A stretch of 64,000 bases of DNA from Phytophthora colocasiae (GCA_018806915.1 JAGKQI010000061.1:2108001-2172000); one strand, 5' to 3'. Positions 1-12,368 are shown, numbered from the stretch's first letter. Program-made: numbers and translations. Notes: generated by a model from the sequence alone, not told the origin.

Positions 1-2
1 GG

Positions 3-3000
3 GATACAATTGAAATTGCGTTTACGGGCAGTGGTGATATGACCATCAGCCAAATTGTCAAGTTCCTTCAGCACTCGGACATCCAGCTTGGCGATAAAGA
101 TGCAGCGAAGGTCAAGAAAATCCTTGAGGACCATGTTGCAGCGATGCAAGCCGCCCAAGCAGTTGATGGTGACGGAATCATCGATAATTTTTCAAACCAA
201 AGCCGGAGAATATCCAAGGCCTTACTGACATACGAAGGCTTTCGTCAGATCTTTCACCCAGTTGACTCACAAGAAGCTTCAAGGTGGAAACGTGAGTTTG
301 ATCGTGAAAAATTTCGTCAAAGACAAGAAAAGGATATTTACAACAGGGAGCTATCAGCACTGGAAGAAAAAGGTAAATTCGAATATTGTGTTTTTGAAGA
401 AGCTTGGTGCTATCGCAGTCGTGTGTACTCAGATTACTGTTTTGTATGCAATCTCAGTTCGGCAGCGCTTAGCAACTTCAGCCAAGCAAATGATTGATAT
501 TTTAAAGCAGTTTAAATGTGACTCCAGGTCCATTCCGTGGGAGAGCGAGCACCACCGATTGCAACTTCGAGCCCAGTTTCTAGACGTCATTTTCCGTAAG
601 CCACACCGTAGGCGGATACTTGACAACCGACTTCCACTTTCCGACATAGCTGAAGACCCTGCAACGCACACAGCAAATTCTGTTCCAGATAAACTAAGTC
701 TCAAGGTCATTTTGTCCACACTTCTCCAGAAGTACTCCCGAAATGGACACTTTGAGAGTGTCGAGGTTCCAGTAGCAGCGTACCTGTACCACGACTTTGC
801 AGTCGACGTTATGAAGCAGTGTATCCGTCGGTACTGGAAACAGTTTGAGATTGATCAATGGCCTGAGCGACAAATGATTTTCCGCTTTCGCAAGAAGAAG
901 CAAATTTTCCATGACTGGCGTACATTTGCCGAACGCGCAAGACTATTGCGCAAGTATGTTTTACGCAAGTTCGTTGCTTGGAAGTACATGACTCGCAAGT
1001 TGCACGAGTACTATGCCTTTTATCGTACGAGTTTCTGGCCATTTTACGTTTGGAAGCGCCACCTTCAGCAAATGATTATCGCACGCGGTAAGACTGTGTT
1101 TTTGATGAACGTCTTGCGTACGTATATCCAGCTACGCCACTTCCGTGCACTCAAGCAGCGATTCAAAATAAAACAGTGGAATCGGAAGCAAATCACACGA
1201 GTTAGAAAGAAAAGAGCGAGGAAGACATGCTTGGCTTGCTGGCAACCATGGAAGGAGAAGTTTCAACAATCACGCTTGATACGCCAGGTCTGGCGAAATC
1301 AAGGAACCACACTTCAGCATCTTCACAAGTTTTACATGGTGAGGGTGACGTTTTATATTCTCCGCTACTACTCAATTTTGAAAAATGATTTGAGACGACG
1401 GCAGTACACAAGCCTCTTGAGTCAATTCTCTTTTGGTGCAAAAGCAAAAGCTCTAGCGCACCATCAGCGTCAACACCACGGATCAAATGTCCATACGCGT
1501 GACCAGCGTGGGTCGCTTTATCCGGCTGATAACGGTCAAGATAATGTGCCACCAACCCGCCGCAGTCTTCAGACATCGCCATATGAATCTCTTCAATACG
1601 GAAGGGCCAGCATCGATGCAAGGAATACTCGACGTTCCATTCGGGCCAGCCGATTGCTGTCAGCTGACGACCAGCTCAATCTTGAAGCTTCTCGAGATAA
1701 CTTCCATAGCGATGATGTACATGATGAATCCAGCGATAACGTCATTGCAACTTCTCTGACAAGAATCATGGAAACGGACTTGGGAAAGAAGATTAAACGC
1801 AAAAGCCGGCTTTACGATGTGTGTCTCGGGCTGTATCTGAAATACCGCGAGCGAGATCGTATCCATATGATTGGTAATGTAATTTCGTACCGAAGGTTTG
1901 GCAGAATCTTTTTGAAGGACTTGAAGGTGATGATACATCATGGCAAGAAAAAGCGTTTTGCTATAGATCTTGGGGCGTACCGTGTACTGAGCTTTCGTTT
2001 CCGACAGTGGATGATTGGCACTGTGTACAAGCCTCCATATACTTCACAAAACGAGGATATTGAGGCTGGGAAAAAAGAAAATGAAACGGAGGATGTGGGA
2101 GAAAAGGTTGTGTTGAATTGGCATGAAGACCGAGAGTGGCGTCTTCACTTCATCGCTAATAACCCAATTCAAGCACAAGTACTTCGGCAAGACCTCATTT
2201 CTATCGTGGAGAATGATTCCATACGAAAGGAGACCATTCGAGGGCGCGAGTTGCTTCTTAACCAAAAGCAAATTAATGAAGATGCCTTCCTGCGCAAGGA
2301 AACCGGCGTAACTTTGAAAATGAAGGCCGCTCAGATGCAGCAAGTGCAACAAATTATGCGACGTCGTGCACACCGACTCCATGACGCGATGGATAATGTT
2401 TATGACGACTTACTGCAGAAACAAGCACAGCAGCAGTTAAAGTCGAGCTTTCGAAGTCTACGTGTTGTCGTTATGATGAAGTACACACGTCTGCTTTGCC
2501 ATCGTGCACAACTTCGTAACTGGCTTCGCCTGTGTTATCGTTTCATGTACTGGGAGAGGCACATGGGCGAACTCTACAAGCTGAAGCTGAAATATCATTC
2601 GTTCCAAACGCTTCTCAAACACGCTGTTTGGAAGTGGAAGTTCCAATCATCTGGACTATCACAGAAACTTCAGCGTTCGCAGCAACTCATGCGGAAATAT
2701 GAACATTACTTGGATGAGCAAGGGCTGCTTGATGGCTCTCCTGAATCTTTACATCTTGCTGGAACAAAATTTTCACCGGCAAATTCATTTCGTGGGATCT
2801 TCTTACGGTGGGTGCAATTTGCACAGACTTCAAGGGCAAGACGAACGATCGTTCAACTCGCACGCCGGAAGCAAGACGTGTGGTCGATGCAAACCGTGTT
2901 TCTTGCCCTTAAACACAGAGTCAAGACGAAGTACACCTATGAAGAAAGATGCGCCTCCTGTCCGTATTTGTGGAGACAGAGTATGGTTGATTTGGATACC

Positions 3001-4395
3001 TACCACTGCAAGATTATCGCACTGGAGAAACGACTGCCTAGCACGAGCTTGAGCGTAAAACTGAATCATTCCCGTAAGTTAATGCAGGAAACAGCGACCA
3101 GCTCACCAACTTTGAAGAAACTCTTTCAAGATCACGAAAAGGAGGTCAGGTTACGGTTGCAATTGGAGAAGCGACTCATGCTAACGGCCTTCAACGATCG
3201 GGCGGTGCACAATTACGCAGAGCGATCATCTAGTCTTTTTGGCGTAACAGCAGGCAGACCATTCATGCACGACAAGGTTCCACCGTTTGGTAGTATCAGT
3301 GAGGTTGCTATCCTTTGTGGCAAGAAGGTCGACGGTATCTCGGTGACGATAAAGACGAATGGGCATGTGAGTTTAGAGGGTTCTCTCCATGGGAACCCTT
3401 TCGGCAGTCGCGAAATTTTCTCGTTGACCCGCGGCGAAAAGCTTGTTAGCGTGGAGGGGTTTGCTTCGCAATCCATATATGGGCTGCGCTTTGGTACGAG
3501 TACTGGGCGGTACTCAAAATGGTTTGGCAACTGCGAGAAGGGGTCACGATTCGAGATTCACAGCGATTATTTCAATAATCGAGAGGAAATCGTGGGGTTC
3601 TTCGGCCACGCCGACAGTGCGTCTATCAACTCACTGGGGGTGGTGATGAGGCACACAACACTTAAAAACCCGTTTGAAGGTTTGTGGGTGCGAAAAGATC
3701 ACCATACGCAGCACAACATGCTCCAACAATCACCTCATAAAAACCCTGGAGATGATTTGCCGGTGAGTGATCGGCAGTTCGCATACTTTCTTCAAGTTCG
3801 CGCTTGCGAGGTACTCCTTGTCATGGAAAGAGCACATTTGTTTGCCATGAGGGCATACAAAATGGAGGAGATGATGCCGCCGGCTCTAGGAAATATGAAG
3901 ATCATTATGGCGATTTCTCGATGGATGTTCAACGCGCTCTCGCATGGGCTAGTGCAGCGTACTGAACGTGAGGAGGAGGGAAAGGAGATTCTGCAAAGTG
4001 GTCAAGAGAAATATGCTGCTGGAGAGAGATTATTATTTGAAGGGGTTGAAACAATGCAGGTTGTTGATAGCTTTCGTGATTCTTCGGGTCAACTGGATGC
4101 CGCAACACTTGGGCTCAAGAAAATTGTAGAACTGCGAGACATGATGAGCCAAGCTCAGCAGCAAATGGCACAGGGCGAACAGCTACGAGATGAAGGACGG
4201 AGTGAAATTATGCAGAGCCAGCGAATCTTGCCCCATCTCCCAACTACGAAGCGCATGATACTTGCTATCCGCAAGATGTACAAGGTGGTGCAGACCAAGG
4301 ATGAAATTGATCAGATGAATCCAGAACTACGATCTGTCCTATTACTCAAGAAGAACGGTGAACCAGCAGCTGACGGATTGTTATCTTTGCAGTGA
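3..4395 (+). CDS. Sfi1-like Arg/Trp-rich protein with jacalin-like lectin domain, 5' partial
   Basis: The gene enters from the left edge. The frame is open from base 3 to 372, then a GT-AG intron (373-457, 85 bp) leads into a long exon 458-4395; removing the intron joins the two frames exactly (split codon G|TT). At least 1435 residues are visible. The first ~110 residues contain Asp/Gly-rich stretches (TGSGDMTI, VDGDGIID) that could be degenerate EF-hand loops. The middle is a long basic array rich in W/F/R/L spaced like Sfi1 or IQ-type centrin/calmodulin-binding helices. Around residues 1063-1190 is a jacalin-like fold: a Gly-start strand, GEKLVSVEGF, then IYGLRFGTSTGRYS and IVGFFGHADSASINSLGVV. 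The C-terminus is helical and Gln/Glu-rich. Inferred role: basal-body, flagellar or centrosomal scaffold. The stop at 4393 lies at an acceptor-like TTTGCAG, so splicing onward into the next gene cannot be excluded. Confidence 0.8.
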
Positions 4396-4570
4396 GGAGA
4401 CTTATTAACCGTCCACAACAACTATTAGTGATAGTTCTCCCAGAAATAGTGGATTTCCAGGTTCAAATGGATGAAGTATTTATTTTTACGCCCTCGTGGA
4501 TTCTCGGTTTCTTGGTTGGTAAGTCTGGAACTGGCGGCCTGCCATCTTTCTCGGTATGGTGCAGACAATT

Positions 4571-6194
4571 ATGATGAACGAGGCAACGTTAGTCGATGGA
4601 ATGGTAAACGAACGATGCTGTCATTGTGCTGTTTTATATTTCTAACGTATGCGTGGTAATTCCAGGCTAAGTTTGTTGCAGAGGACTTAAGTACCCTGGG
4701 TAGGGAAGCTAATTGGTGGCATCAACGCGTACGGTTAGTCGAGCACTGGTTGCGTGATGAAACAAGTCGAGTTATCATACCTGATGATGGCACAGAAGAG
4801 GTAGGGGCTACGACCTCTATCCACATTGTCTCCCTGGTATTTCTAACAGCCTTTCGATATTTTAGATGATTCGACGACATATTCAGCGTGGGGACTCTTA
4901 CCCACGATCACAGTGCAAATGTTGGAAACATATCGTGATGGAGCTCCGTGACCTTCCCTGTTTTGCAGGGATCGTTGCCCAGACGAAAAAACACGATGAA
5001 GCGAGTCCCAGTCGAGGGAAACTGCGACCTGGGAAAGATCTAATCGTTCTTTCGGATGACAAGTGCGTTGACAGCAATAGCAATGCCACTACTCATGATG
5101 ACGAAGACAGCAACAACGCGTCTGCCTGGTCGCTGGGGCCACTGAACCCTGAAACTGAGCAGGCTAAAAAGACTCGACCTAGGTCTAGTGCGGCGTATTT
5201 ATCTCGACGAGAGCTTGGTATTGATACACATGCTGCACCTATCGTTAAAAGTTTCACTGGAATGTCTTTGCTGGAGCGGCAAATGGAGTGGCTTCGGAAA
5301 AAACACGACAAAGTGGAGGCTGAACGGCTTCGTCAGACAGAGGAATATGAACGAGAACTCACGTTTCAGCCGAAGCTCATTCGCCGGATCACTTACTCAG
5401 GAGACAAATATTTCAGAGACACCACAAGTACATCTTCAAGCAATAGATCTGTCGCGCGAAGTGAAAGTAGTCGGCGGGTAGGAGAACCTGGATCGAAGGA
5501 GCGATCACTGCCAAAGGTGCCGCGGCTTTCTCATCACCGGCGAGCAAAGAAGAAGACTGCGTTGCAGAATGCGTCGATATCCGAACCTGTTGGGGTATCT
5601 TGCAAGCTTCTGGATAACATGAAGCTCGAATTGCAGGCTTCGTTAGCATCAAGTCGCACATCGGAGATTGACATCGAGCCAAGTGCAAGATCTGAACTGT
5701 CAGAACAAAACAATGCTCACCGTAGTCACGAAGATGTCACATTTTCGCACGGGAATAGTGGTGACGAGTTACAAGCACCAGACATCGATGCAGTACCACA
5801 AGAAGAAGAAAAAATGGTAGAGAATGTCCCCGCATGGAGTGCAAAACCGAGAATCGGTGGCAGGCGAGTGGGCTTTGACTCGAGTGAGACGAAGGTGCGA
5901 CTGGTTTTACAGGACGCATCCAAGTTCGAGCTGAGCACGATGTACCGCAAAACCGATCGGAGAGCTGGACGAGACGGCGTGGCGTTGCATGTCGGACGGA
6001 GAGAAGATACACACGAGGAACAAGTGATCGCTGTGCTCTTCGATCGCGAGAAAGTGACTGAGGAAGAGGCCGAGAGGTGGTGGGAGAATCATCAACATCG
6101 CTTTGCTGAATTTATTCAACCGCAACAGCCACGAGACAAGGAAGCTCCAGTAATATTGCCAGCCTCAAGAGCAACCACACCAGGGATCCTGTAG
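4571..6194 (+). CDS. Coiled-coil protein with ciliary-type TFQPKL motif
   Basis: Proposed model: exons 4571-4603, 4666-4800 and 4866-6194, with introns of 62 and 65 bp (GTAAAC..TTCCAG and GTAGGG..TTTTAG); all junctions are phase 0. The start at 4571 (two consecutive ATGs) is tentative; if those introns are not used, translation would begin at 4866. The product is about 497 residues. A central segment, LLERQMEWLRKKHDKVEAER followed by ELTFQPKLIRR, is the helical stretch plus F-x-PK motif common in flagellar and centriolar proteins. The middle is Ser-rich and low complexity. The C-terminus (ETKVRLVLQDASKFELSTMY to WWENHQHRF) looks like a small folded domain I cannot name. Because it directly follows the Sfi1-like gene on the same strand with only ~175 bp between, both could be parts of one longer gene. 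Confidence 0.7.
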
Positions 6195-6447
6195 CAGTAA
6201 AAAGTATCTTCGTCTTCAACTTGAAGTAGTTCCTCTTGTTCGTACTTAATCAGATGCTCACAGTACTTTTCTACGTTTTGGTTTCGAAACGGTCTATCGT
6301 CACCGATTGTATGTCCGTAACTGCCTGCTACATCCACATCGCATTTAAAAGGATACAAACCTCAAGTCAATGATTCTGTAGCAGTAGACATTTGTACCGT
6401 CCCGCGTCCGCAATTTGAAAATCCCATTTCAATTCAAATTCCCAAGA

Positions 6448-6460
6448 GCTCATTCCACAT
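6448..6460 (+). promoter_or_regulatory. Oomycete initiator (Inr)-like motif
   Basis: GCTCATTCCACAT matches the start of the oomycete core promoter consensus (GCTCATTYBNCAWTTT) and lies 53 bp upstream of the ATG of the next gene, the usual distance for an oomycete transcription start. Confidence 0.6.
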
Positions 6461-6512
6461 CATACCTTCCCTTTGACGCGTGCATTTGTTGCGTAGAATT
6501 CCCGTAGCGTCC

Positions 6513-8732
6513 ATGACGACAGCAGCAACACACGCACACACGTTTCCTCTACAAAACACACAACTTCCCACTCCCAATGACCCCGTACAAGTCGAGAAAA
6601 ATGCTTCCACCCAATTGGTCTCTGATACCAATGCCTTTCTATCGAAAATGGGCTTTGGAGACCGTGCGTTCGCTACTGCTGAGGATCTCACTGCTAGCGT
6701 ATCGTCTATGAGCGTGGCTCTGTATGAGAAGCTCTTCCAATTCCGCCTGCGAGATGTGGAACGAGTGCCGAGAACGCGACAGGACTATGAGAATAATGCA
6801 CAGGTGGTTGCAGACGCATTACGAGATGCTCTATTGGAGGAGGGAAATGATGGGGATACAGTGGACGAGCTCACTGGAAAGAGACTCTGTGATGGAGACT
6901 TTGGTAGCATCCGTCGCCTGCTGACGATGCTGGAACAGGTGTACACTCTACTGTTTGAGGAGAGTCAGGAGATTGGAGACAGATTAAGAGATGTGAGTAT
7001 TGCCAGTCTAGGAATGACAACGACAAAGAGAAGAGCACCACCCAAGGTTACCAAGAAACAAAAGAAGGTGGAGAGTACGCCGAAGAGCGATGATCCGGAA
7101 CAGACGCGTTTGAGGGAGAAAAGGATGAAGAACCAGGTTAAAACGAGAAGGGGGACATCACTGTCACGAGGGAGCCAGAAACAGGAGGAAGTTCGTGTGG
7201 GGCGAGCAGTTAGTGGCGATGCGAGGAGGAAAGGGTCGTCTGTGAACGGGATGGACAGGTCAACGCACGATGTGTCACTTAGTAGAGCGGAGGCTATCGA
7301 GGAGAATAACAAGAAGCGATCGAGATTACTGGAGGAGTCATTCAAGGCCAGTAACAGCAGAGCGGAAGCTGCAGCTAAGAAGGCAGCAAGTAGACGACAG
7401 GCTCGCGAGGGTTCGAGAGTGATAGCGAAGCAGCAGAAGGAAAGAGAACAAGAGTTATTGGAGACAAAGCGGTATGGGCGTTTCGTAGCTGCAGCAGGCA
7501 GTTCCAGTCCTGAGGAAGACAAAGCTAGTGGAAATGGCGAAAAGGAAGAACCCACTGCGGAAAAGCGGATCCAATTCTTTGAAGGAGTGTCATCCGTGCA
7601 CCATATCAGCGATGAGAGCATGCATTTCATGGAGGACGAAGGTGTTTTCACGCAGAACTTTTCTTCAGTTAGTATTGAAGATGTTGTTCCCGAGCACAAA
7701 GAAGACGAAGCTGCTGCTGAAGATGTCGGAGATCGCGAGAATTCTCGACCGAACGAGAACGTTCCCACCCAGAAGCCTGTTACTCCTCGAAAGAGTGCCA
7801 ACCACCAGGAGGCTGAAGAAGACAATGAATTGACACCCAGCCCAGTAAAAAAGAAGGTTGCACGAGAGGATCCTCACGCTCCTGAGCGAGCGTCCATTTC
7901 TCGTACCACCCGACGTGATACATCCAAGTCTCTCTACCCTCTACTTCCCAAAACTAGGCAGCACGCGGCAACATCGAAGGCTCAAGCTCAGTATCTCCGG
8001 TATAAACTCTCACTGAAAAATCACTTACTGGAACTACGCCAGCGAGAGGCCTCTCAGCGACAGCACTTGGAACGTGCGTACAAGTCTGGGGAGCATATGG
8101 CAAACGTCGACAAGATTCGGTCTCGTCGGTTCGAGCAAGATGTGCGTTTACACCGCATTGCTATTGGGCTGGAGGCCAAGAACGAAGAAGAGAAGCAGCT
8201 ACGACAAGCCATGAGCCACCTGCTCGATCTGGAGAAGGAGAAGCTCAGGGAAGAACACCGCGTGACGGCGTCAGTGCTTAAGCAGATCCAAAAAGAGCAC
8301 GCAGAGCGTGAGCAGGCCATGGAAAACTTTTACGCTAACCAGATCCAACTAGTGAAGGAGAAAACGAGGCGTGAAGTCAAGGAACGTGAACTTGTAGAGA
8401 AGGCCCAACGCTCGGCTTCGGAGAAAATGATGCGTGAACTTCGTCATGAGCGGGAAAACCAATTTGCAGCACTACTTCAGGAGAAACAACACTTGGAAGA
8501 GACTCGCAGATTTCGGCATACTTCACACATGGCCCAGCTTCTCGAAAATACGGATGAGCGAGCAGTTAGGAGGACAGATGCGTTTTACACCGCAGCAATG
8601 AAAGCTCGTGAACGTCACACTGTGAAGAAGCAACAGCACATACAACGACGAACGAGCCTTGATCCATACCGAACTACAACGAAGCCGTTGCAGAGATCAG
8701 TTGCAAGGCTATCGACAAGCACCTTCAGATAG
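6513..8732 (+). CDS. CEP95-like NN-CH and coiled-coil centrosomal protein
   Basis: Single exon, 739 residues from the first ATG at 6513; the frame is open back to a GTG at 6480, which is not a plausible eukaryotic start. Residues ~20-150 form a compact helical domain with TGKRLCDGDFGSIRRLLTML, resembling the NN-CH (calponin-homology-like) module of CEP95-type centrosomal proteins. A long Ser/Lys/Glu-rich low-complexity region follows (~170-500). Residues ~510-690 are a continuous coiled coil of R/E/Q heptads (for example KHLLELRQREASQR-type spacing). The tail is basic. Expected role by analogy: a centrosome or basal-body component, which fits its two neighbours. The family assignment is by pattern only; the reading frame itself is certain. 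Confidence 0.75.
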   Translation: MTTAATHAHTFPLQNTQLPTPNDPVQVEKNASTQLVSDTNAFLSKMGFGDRAFATAEDLTASVSSMSVALYEKLFQFRLRDVERVPRTRQDYENNAQVVADALRDALLEEGNDGDTVDELTGKRLCDGDFGSIRRLLTMLEQVYTLLFEESQEIGDRLRDVSIASLGMTTTKRRAPPKVTKKQKKVESTPKSDDPEQTRLREKRMKNQVKTRRGTSLSRGSQKQEEVRVGRAVSGDARRKGSSVNGMDRSTHDVSLSRAEAIEENNKKRSRLLEESFKASNSRAEAAAKKAASRRQAREGSRVIAKQQKEREQELLETKRYGRFVAAAGSSSPEEDKASGNGEKEEPTAEKRIQFFEGVSSVHHISDESMHFMEDEGVFTQNFSSVSIEDVVPEHKEDEAAAEDVGDRENSRPNENVPTQKPVTPRKSANHQEAEEDNELTPSPVKKKVAREDPHAPERASISRTTRRDTSKSLYPLLPKTRQHAATSKAQAQYLRYKLSLKNHLLELRQREASQRQHLERAYKSGEHMANVDKIRSRRFEQDVRLHRIAIGLEAKNEEEKQLRQAMSHLLDLEKEKLREEHRVTASVLKQIQKEHAEREQAMENFYANQIQLVKEKTRREVKERELVEKAQRSASEKMMRELRHERENQFAALLQEKQHLEETRRFRHTSHMAQLLENTDERAVRRTDAFYTAAMKARERHTVKKQQHIQRRTSLDPYRTTTKPLQRSVARLSTSTFR

Positions 8733-9919
8733 TTGCTAAAGTATTTAGTAGTAGTAAAATGCTTGTAGAAAACAATTAGCTACTCCAAAGTAATATTCAA
8801 TTTTTAGAAAGTATTGTCAAAATGAACTCCTCCTTCGCCGTGATCGAAAACCAACTATGCCCAATAGCAGCACCGAAACTCTTTGTTTGAAGCGCATGAT
8901 CGATAGTATTTCCATATTGGTGATGCTCTCCTCTCCAAAACATTTTTGCTTCATACTGGTGACCATTGCGTAGATGTCTTCCATCGCATTTTCATAATCT
9001 TCAGTAGTTTTCCTCGAAGTGCACAGCAACTCTAGATATTCAATTCAGTCTTCACCCAGTGATTGGCCGCTTTCGTTGCTAACATTCATAATCGTCATCG
9101 ATTTCTGTTGCTTACCATGACGAACCCACGCTAGTGCCAAAACATTTGCCTCGTGATCCAGTTTTCTTGGGTTCACTACAATGCAGCTCGCTCACTTCCT
9201 GATTCACTACCTCCGTGCCAAGAATCCATCGAAGCTCTTAAATGAGATCAAGTATTCTTGACCTTCGACCGACTGAGCGGCGACGCCATTTTTAGGGGTT
9301 TTACGCAACAAAAACGATTCGGAAAATATATTGTCCATGTTTTATTTGGCATGTAAAACCCAGGTTCAGGAGCATGTATTGGCCATGTTGGAAGTAAATA
9401 ACGGCGAAGATAAATTACAATACCGTCCGGATTATTTCACACACGTCCATTTTATTTCACGCACGTGCCTGCACGTTCCCGCGCGCGGCCAGCGCCACTC
9501 ATTTCTCAACGTGCCGCGGACGCAAGAACCCTGCTTCCCCCGCCGCTGCTGACGCTCCCGTGGCTGCTGCTGAAGCTCCTGTGGCAGCTGAACGTACGTA
9601 CACAAGTGATAGACGACGGAATGACTCTATTCTCATCTTTTTGTGTGGATTTCTAGTGTGGAACGAATATCTGGTTGCATCTGCACGGCTGAAGTCCGTT
9701 TTGTTCTCCGCACACGCGCCGCCCCAACAATTCGTCTTCGCTTTAGTCGGGTACGCACGCATGCTGGCACGGGAGCCTTCGTGTTGAAATCTTTGAGCTG
9801 ATGCATCTGCCACGTATTTTGCAGGTATTGACCAGGTTTTACGAACACATCCAGATATAGCTCGAACTCGGAAAACTGCGCACATCCAGAGACAGCAAAA
9901 GCTGAAGGAGGAGAAGGAG
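8733..9919. other. Intergenic, no convincing gene
   Basis: AT-rich spacer, then repeat-derived sequence. A 70-codon minus-strand frame (8817-9029) has an ordinary-looking composition but no upstream exon, no recognised motif and stops nearby. At 9331-9420 the motifs CATGTATTG..CCA and CCATGTTTT resemble, in inverted orientation, motifs near 12340-12410, so these may be decayed terminal repeats of the FAR1/ULP1 element between them. Confidence 0.4.
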
Positions 9920-11856
9920 ATGGCTGCTGCCGCTTCAACGAAGACTGAAGATCACAAGGGTGACGTCGCTGCTGATGAGAATGCAAAAGATACTCAACCT
10001 TCTCAAGAAGTTGATGCTGGAAGTGCTTGCTGCGATGCTTCAAACGGCGACGATGTTTCGGGTGCTGATGAAGCAGAGGATGGTGACGCACAGGAAGAGG
10101 AGGATTCGTATGACGAGGATGACGAGGAGGAGGAGGAGGAGCGTGAAGAAGAGGGAGAGGATGCGGAAGCTGATGATGCTGGCAGCGACGGCGCTGCTCA
10201 GAGCTCTTCGAGTGGACGCAGCTCTCGTAAAAGATCTTCTTCGGAGCGTGACGACGTTATGCACTACGTACCCATGCCGAAGAAATTGCACCGCTCGTGG
10301 GAACGCTTGGAGAGGTACTTAACAGAGTACGAGGATCAAACAAATACAGTTATGGTGGTCAATGAGACGGTGAACACGAAGCTCTATAACTCCAGACTAA
10401 AGAAACAGGTTCGTTTCAAAGGCTTACCAGAAGCAGATATACCTGTCGTCCCGAGTCGTTCGATCCGTTCAAGCGCGTGTACATTTGTACTATGGATGGA
10501 AACCTCGGGCGCGCGCGTCGGGACGCCGTCCGGTGCAGCGAGTTCGCTACACGAGCTGTCCATTTCGGTTTGTCGCCCAGTCTGTCGAGCGGAAGCATGG
10601 CAAGTGGTATATTGAAGTGATGCACGCGTTCTACGGCCACAACCAGTAAGTGCCAGGCGAGATATTCATGAATTATCCAGGTAATCACCATGTTCCGGAT
10701 GGATCTCCAATGATGAGTGACGTGGAGGTTATGGTACGAGGCGGAAGCAAGGCAAGTCGCGTTTACGACTACATTCGGAGTAACTCGCCGCATCGTGCTC
10801 ACGTTAACTCAAAGCGCCATGCTGATCAAAAGGCATATAACAACGGCACGGCATTGCGCAAGGTACTCCGAGGCAAAAACGGTCGAGGATGGGGTGAAAT
10901 ATCTCCATAAAAACATACCGTCTTAAGGAAGCGACGTCGTTTCTCGATACTTTTGATACGCGCTTCAAGGAGCAGACCAAAAAGAAGATGAGCATACAGA
11001 ACAATGGACTTCCAGTTGCCGGCACTCTTTACCGACTTCCTGAGAGTTGGGTGAGTCACGCTCTACAGCTCATAAAGGATGAAAAGACAACGCATCCCCA
11101 TGCCAACAAAGTGGATATTACGGAAGCCTCTGAGAATAAGAGACACTCAGAAGATACAGAAGTCGATCTGGTTGTGAAAATTGATGGAGTAGGAGATTTC
11201 AGCGAAGCTGCACTTTTGTCCATGCAATACCTGTGGAACATGGGCAATACATGTACAAGTGGATTACGCTGCTATTCGTTGCTAATGGGTAAGGTCGACT
11301 CCTCCTTTCCAGACGAGGGTGCCCAAAGCGTTGCTGGAGAGCTGTTGCGGGCGTGGCCAGAAACTGGATTACCGCTGGACGGTTTTTCTTTCGATGCCTT
11401 TTGGGCAAATCTATACTACTCACGGGAGAGTATATGGTATAACGAAGCTGTCATTCACGGATTTTGGAGACGTTAGCGCACGCGAACCTCAAGAAGAACA
11501 AGACAGTGTTTTTACCAGCTTTTTCCGGCCCGTTGAATAAGAAGAAAGGAGGCGAGCTGGAACCCAAGGCAGTTCACGAGGTATTGGAAACGGCTTCTGA
11601 AGAATTTGTGTTCTTGCCCATCAACCTGAATAGTGTTCACTGGGCGTGCATTGTTATGGACCATAACAACGCTACGCTACTCGGCTATGATAGCCTTGAC
11701 AAGCCCAAGAACCACAAGATTCTCAAAGCCCTCGCGATGGAGTTGATTGTCACCTCAATACCTGGGTTCGGATACAAGGCGGTGCATAGCCCACCGCAAA
11801 AAGACAGCGATAATTGTGGACTCTTTGTCTGTCTGTTTTGCTGGAAGCGACTATAG
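9920..11856 (+). pseudogene. FAR1-like DNA-binding plus ULP1 (C48) cysteine protease, transposon relic
   Basis: Several overlapping plus-strand frames (9920-10615, 10650-10926, 10988-11476, 11464-11856) read as one gene broken by frameshifts. In order: an acidic low-complexity N-terminus; HRSWERLERYLTEYEDQTN and a shifted piece ending MHAFYGHNQ, typical of the FAR1-like zinc-binding domain of Mutator-like elements; VMVRGGSKASRVYDYI; a middle domain; and a C48 protease signature: His in NSVHWACIV, Asp in LLGYDSLDK, then PPQKDSDNCGLFVC with Gln and catalytic Cys. ULP1 proteases release SUMO-like modifiers; in plants and oomycetes they are often carried by Mutator-like elements. All catalytic residues survive in the last fragment, but the gene as a whole is disrupted. 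Confidence 0.65.
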
Positions 11857-12368
11857 AAGGAGGCTGGTAGCGATTACTCCAGTGAAGGTCTCACGCGTCG
11901 CGGCTGGGATGTGTTGCGGGCGATCGTCGACTACAGCACGAAATGCGAAGGACGCAAGCTCTTCACAAGTTAGCTTGTCAGGTTGAACTTTACTCTGCCG
12001 AGCTAATACATTTGATATCTAGGTTTTGCCCAGGTTTTCCCCAGTTTTTTTTATTTTGGCTTGTCCGCGGAAAAGTGTCTCGCTTTTCATCTTCTGCTGT
12101 ATGCAAATAGGACAATTATGTATGAATGAAGAACAAATAACCTGACAGCCGACAAAAAGCTTTACTCATCAGTTTTCAATTTTGCGTGTGAACTGTCAAC
12201 ATGAATCCAGCACGTATTTTTGCATGTAAAATACATGGAGGAACTTTGATGACGTGACAGGAATCGAGACAGATCACGTGATGCCTATCAAGAACAGAAA
12301 TAGTGCGATTCGTAATATTACCGTCATTTATTCTCTCCGAAATCGCGTCTGCCACATAAATTAGTTAC
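11857..12368. other. Intergenic AT-rich spacer
   Basis: No gene-like frame. Probably the 3' flank and possible decayed terminal repeat of the FAR1/ULP1 relic. Confidence 0.4.

Noticed and set aside
6116..6358. 80-codon minus-strand frame
   Set aside because: Overlaps the end of the coiled-coil gene antisense; no motif, no initiator, no partner exon.
6965..7825. 286-codon minus-strand frame (Ser/Leu/Phe-rich)
   Set aside because: It is the antisense shadow of the low-complexity Lys/Arg/Glu-rich part of the CEP95-like gene.
8817..9029. 70-codon minus-strand frame
   Set aside because: Plausible composition but isolated, with stops on both sides and no recognised domain.
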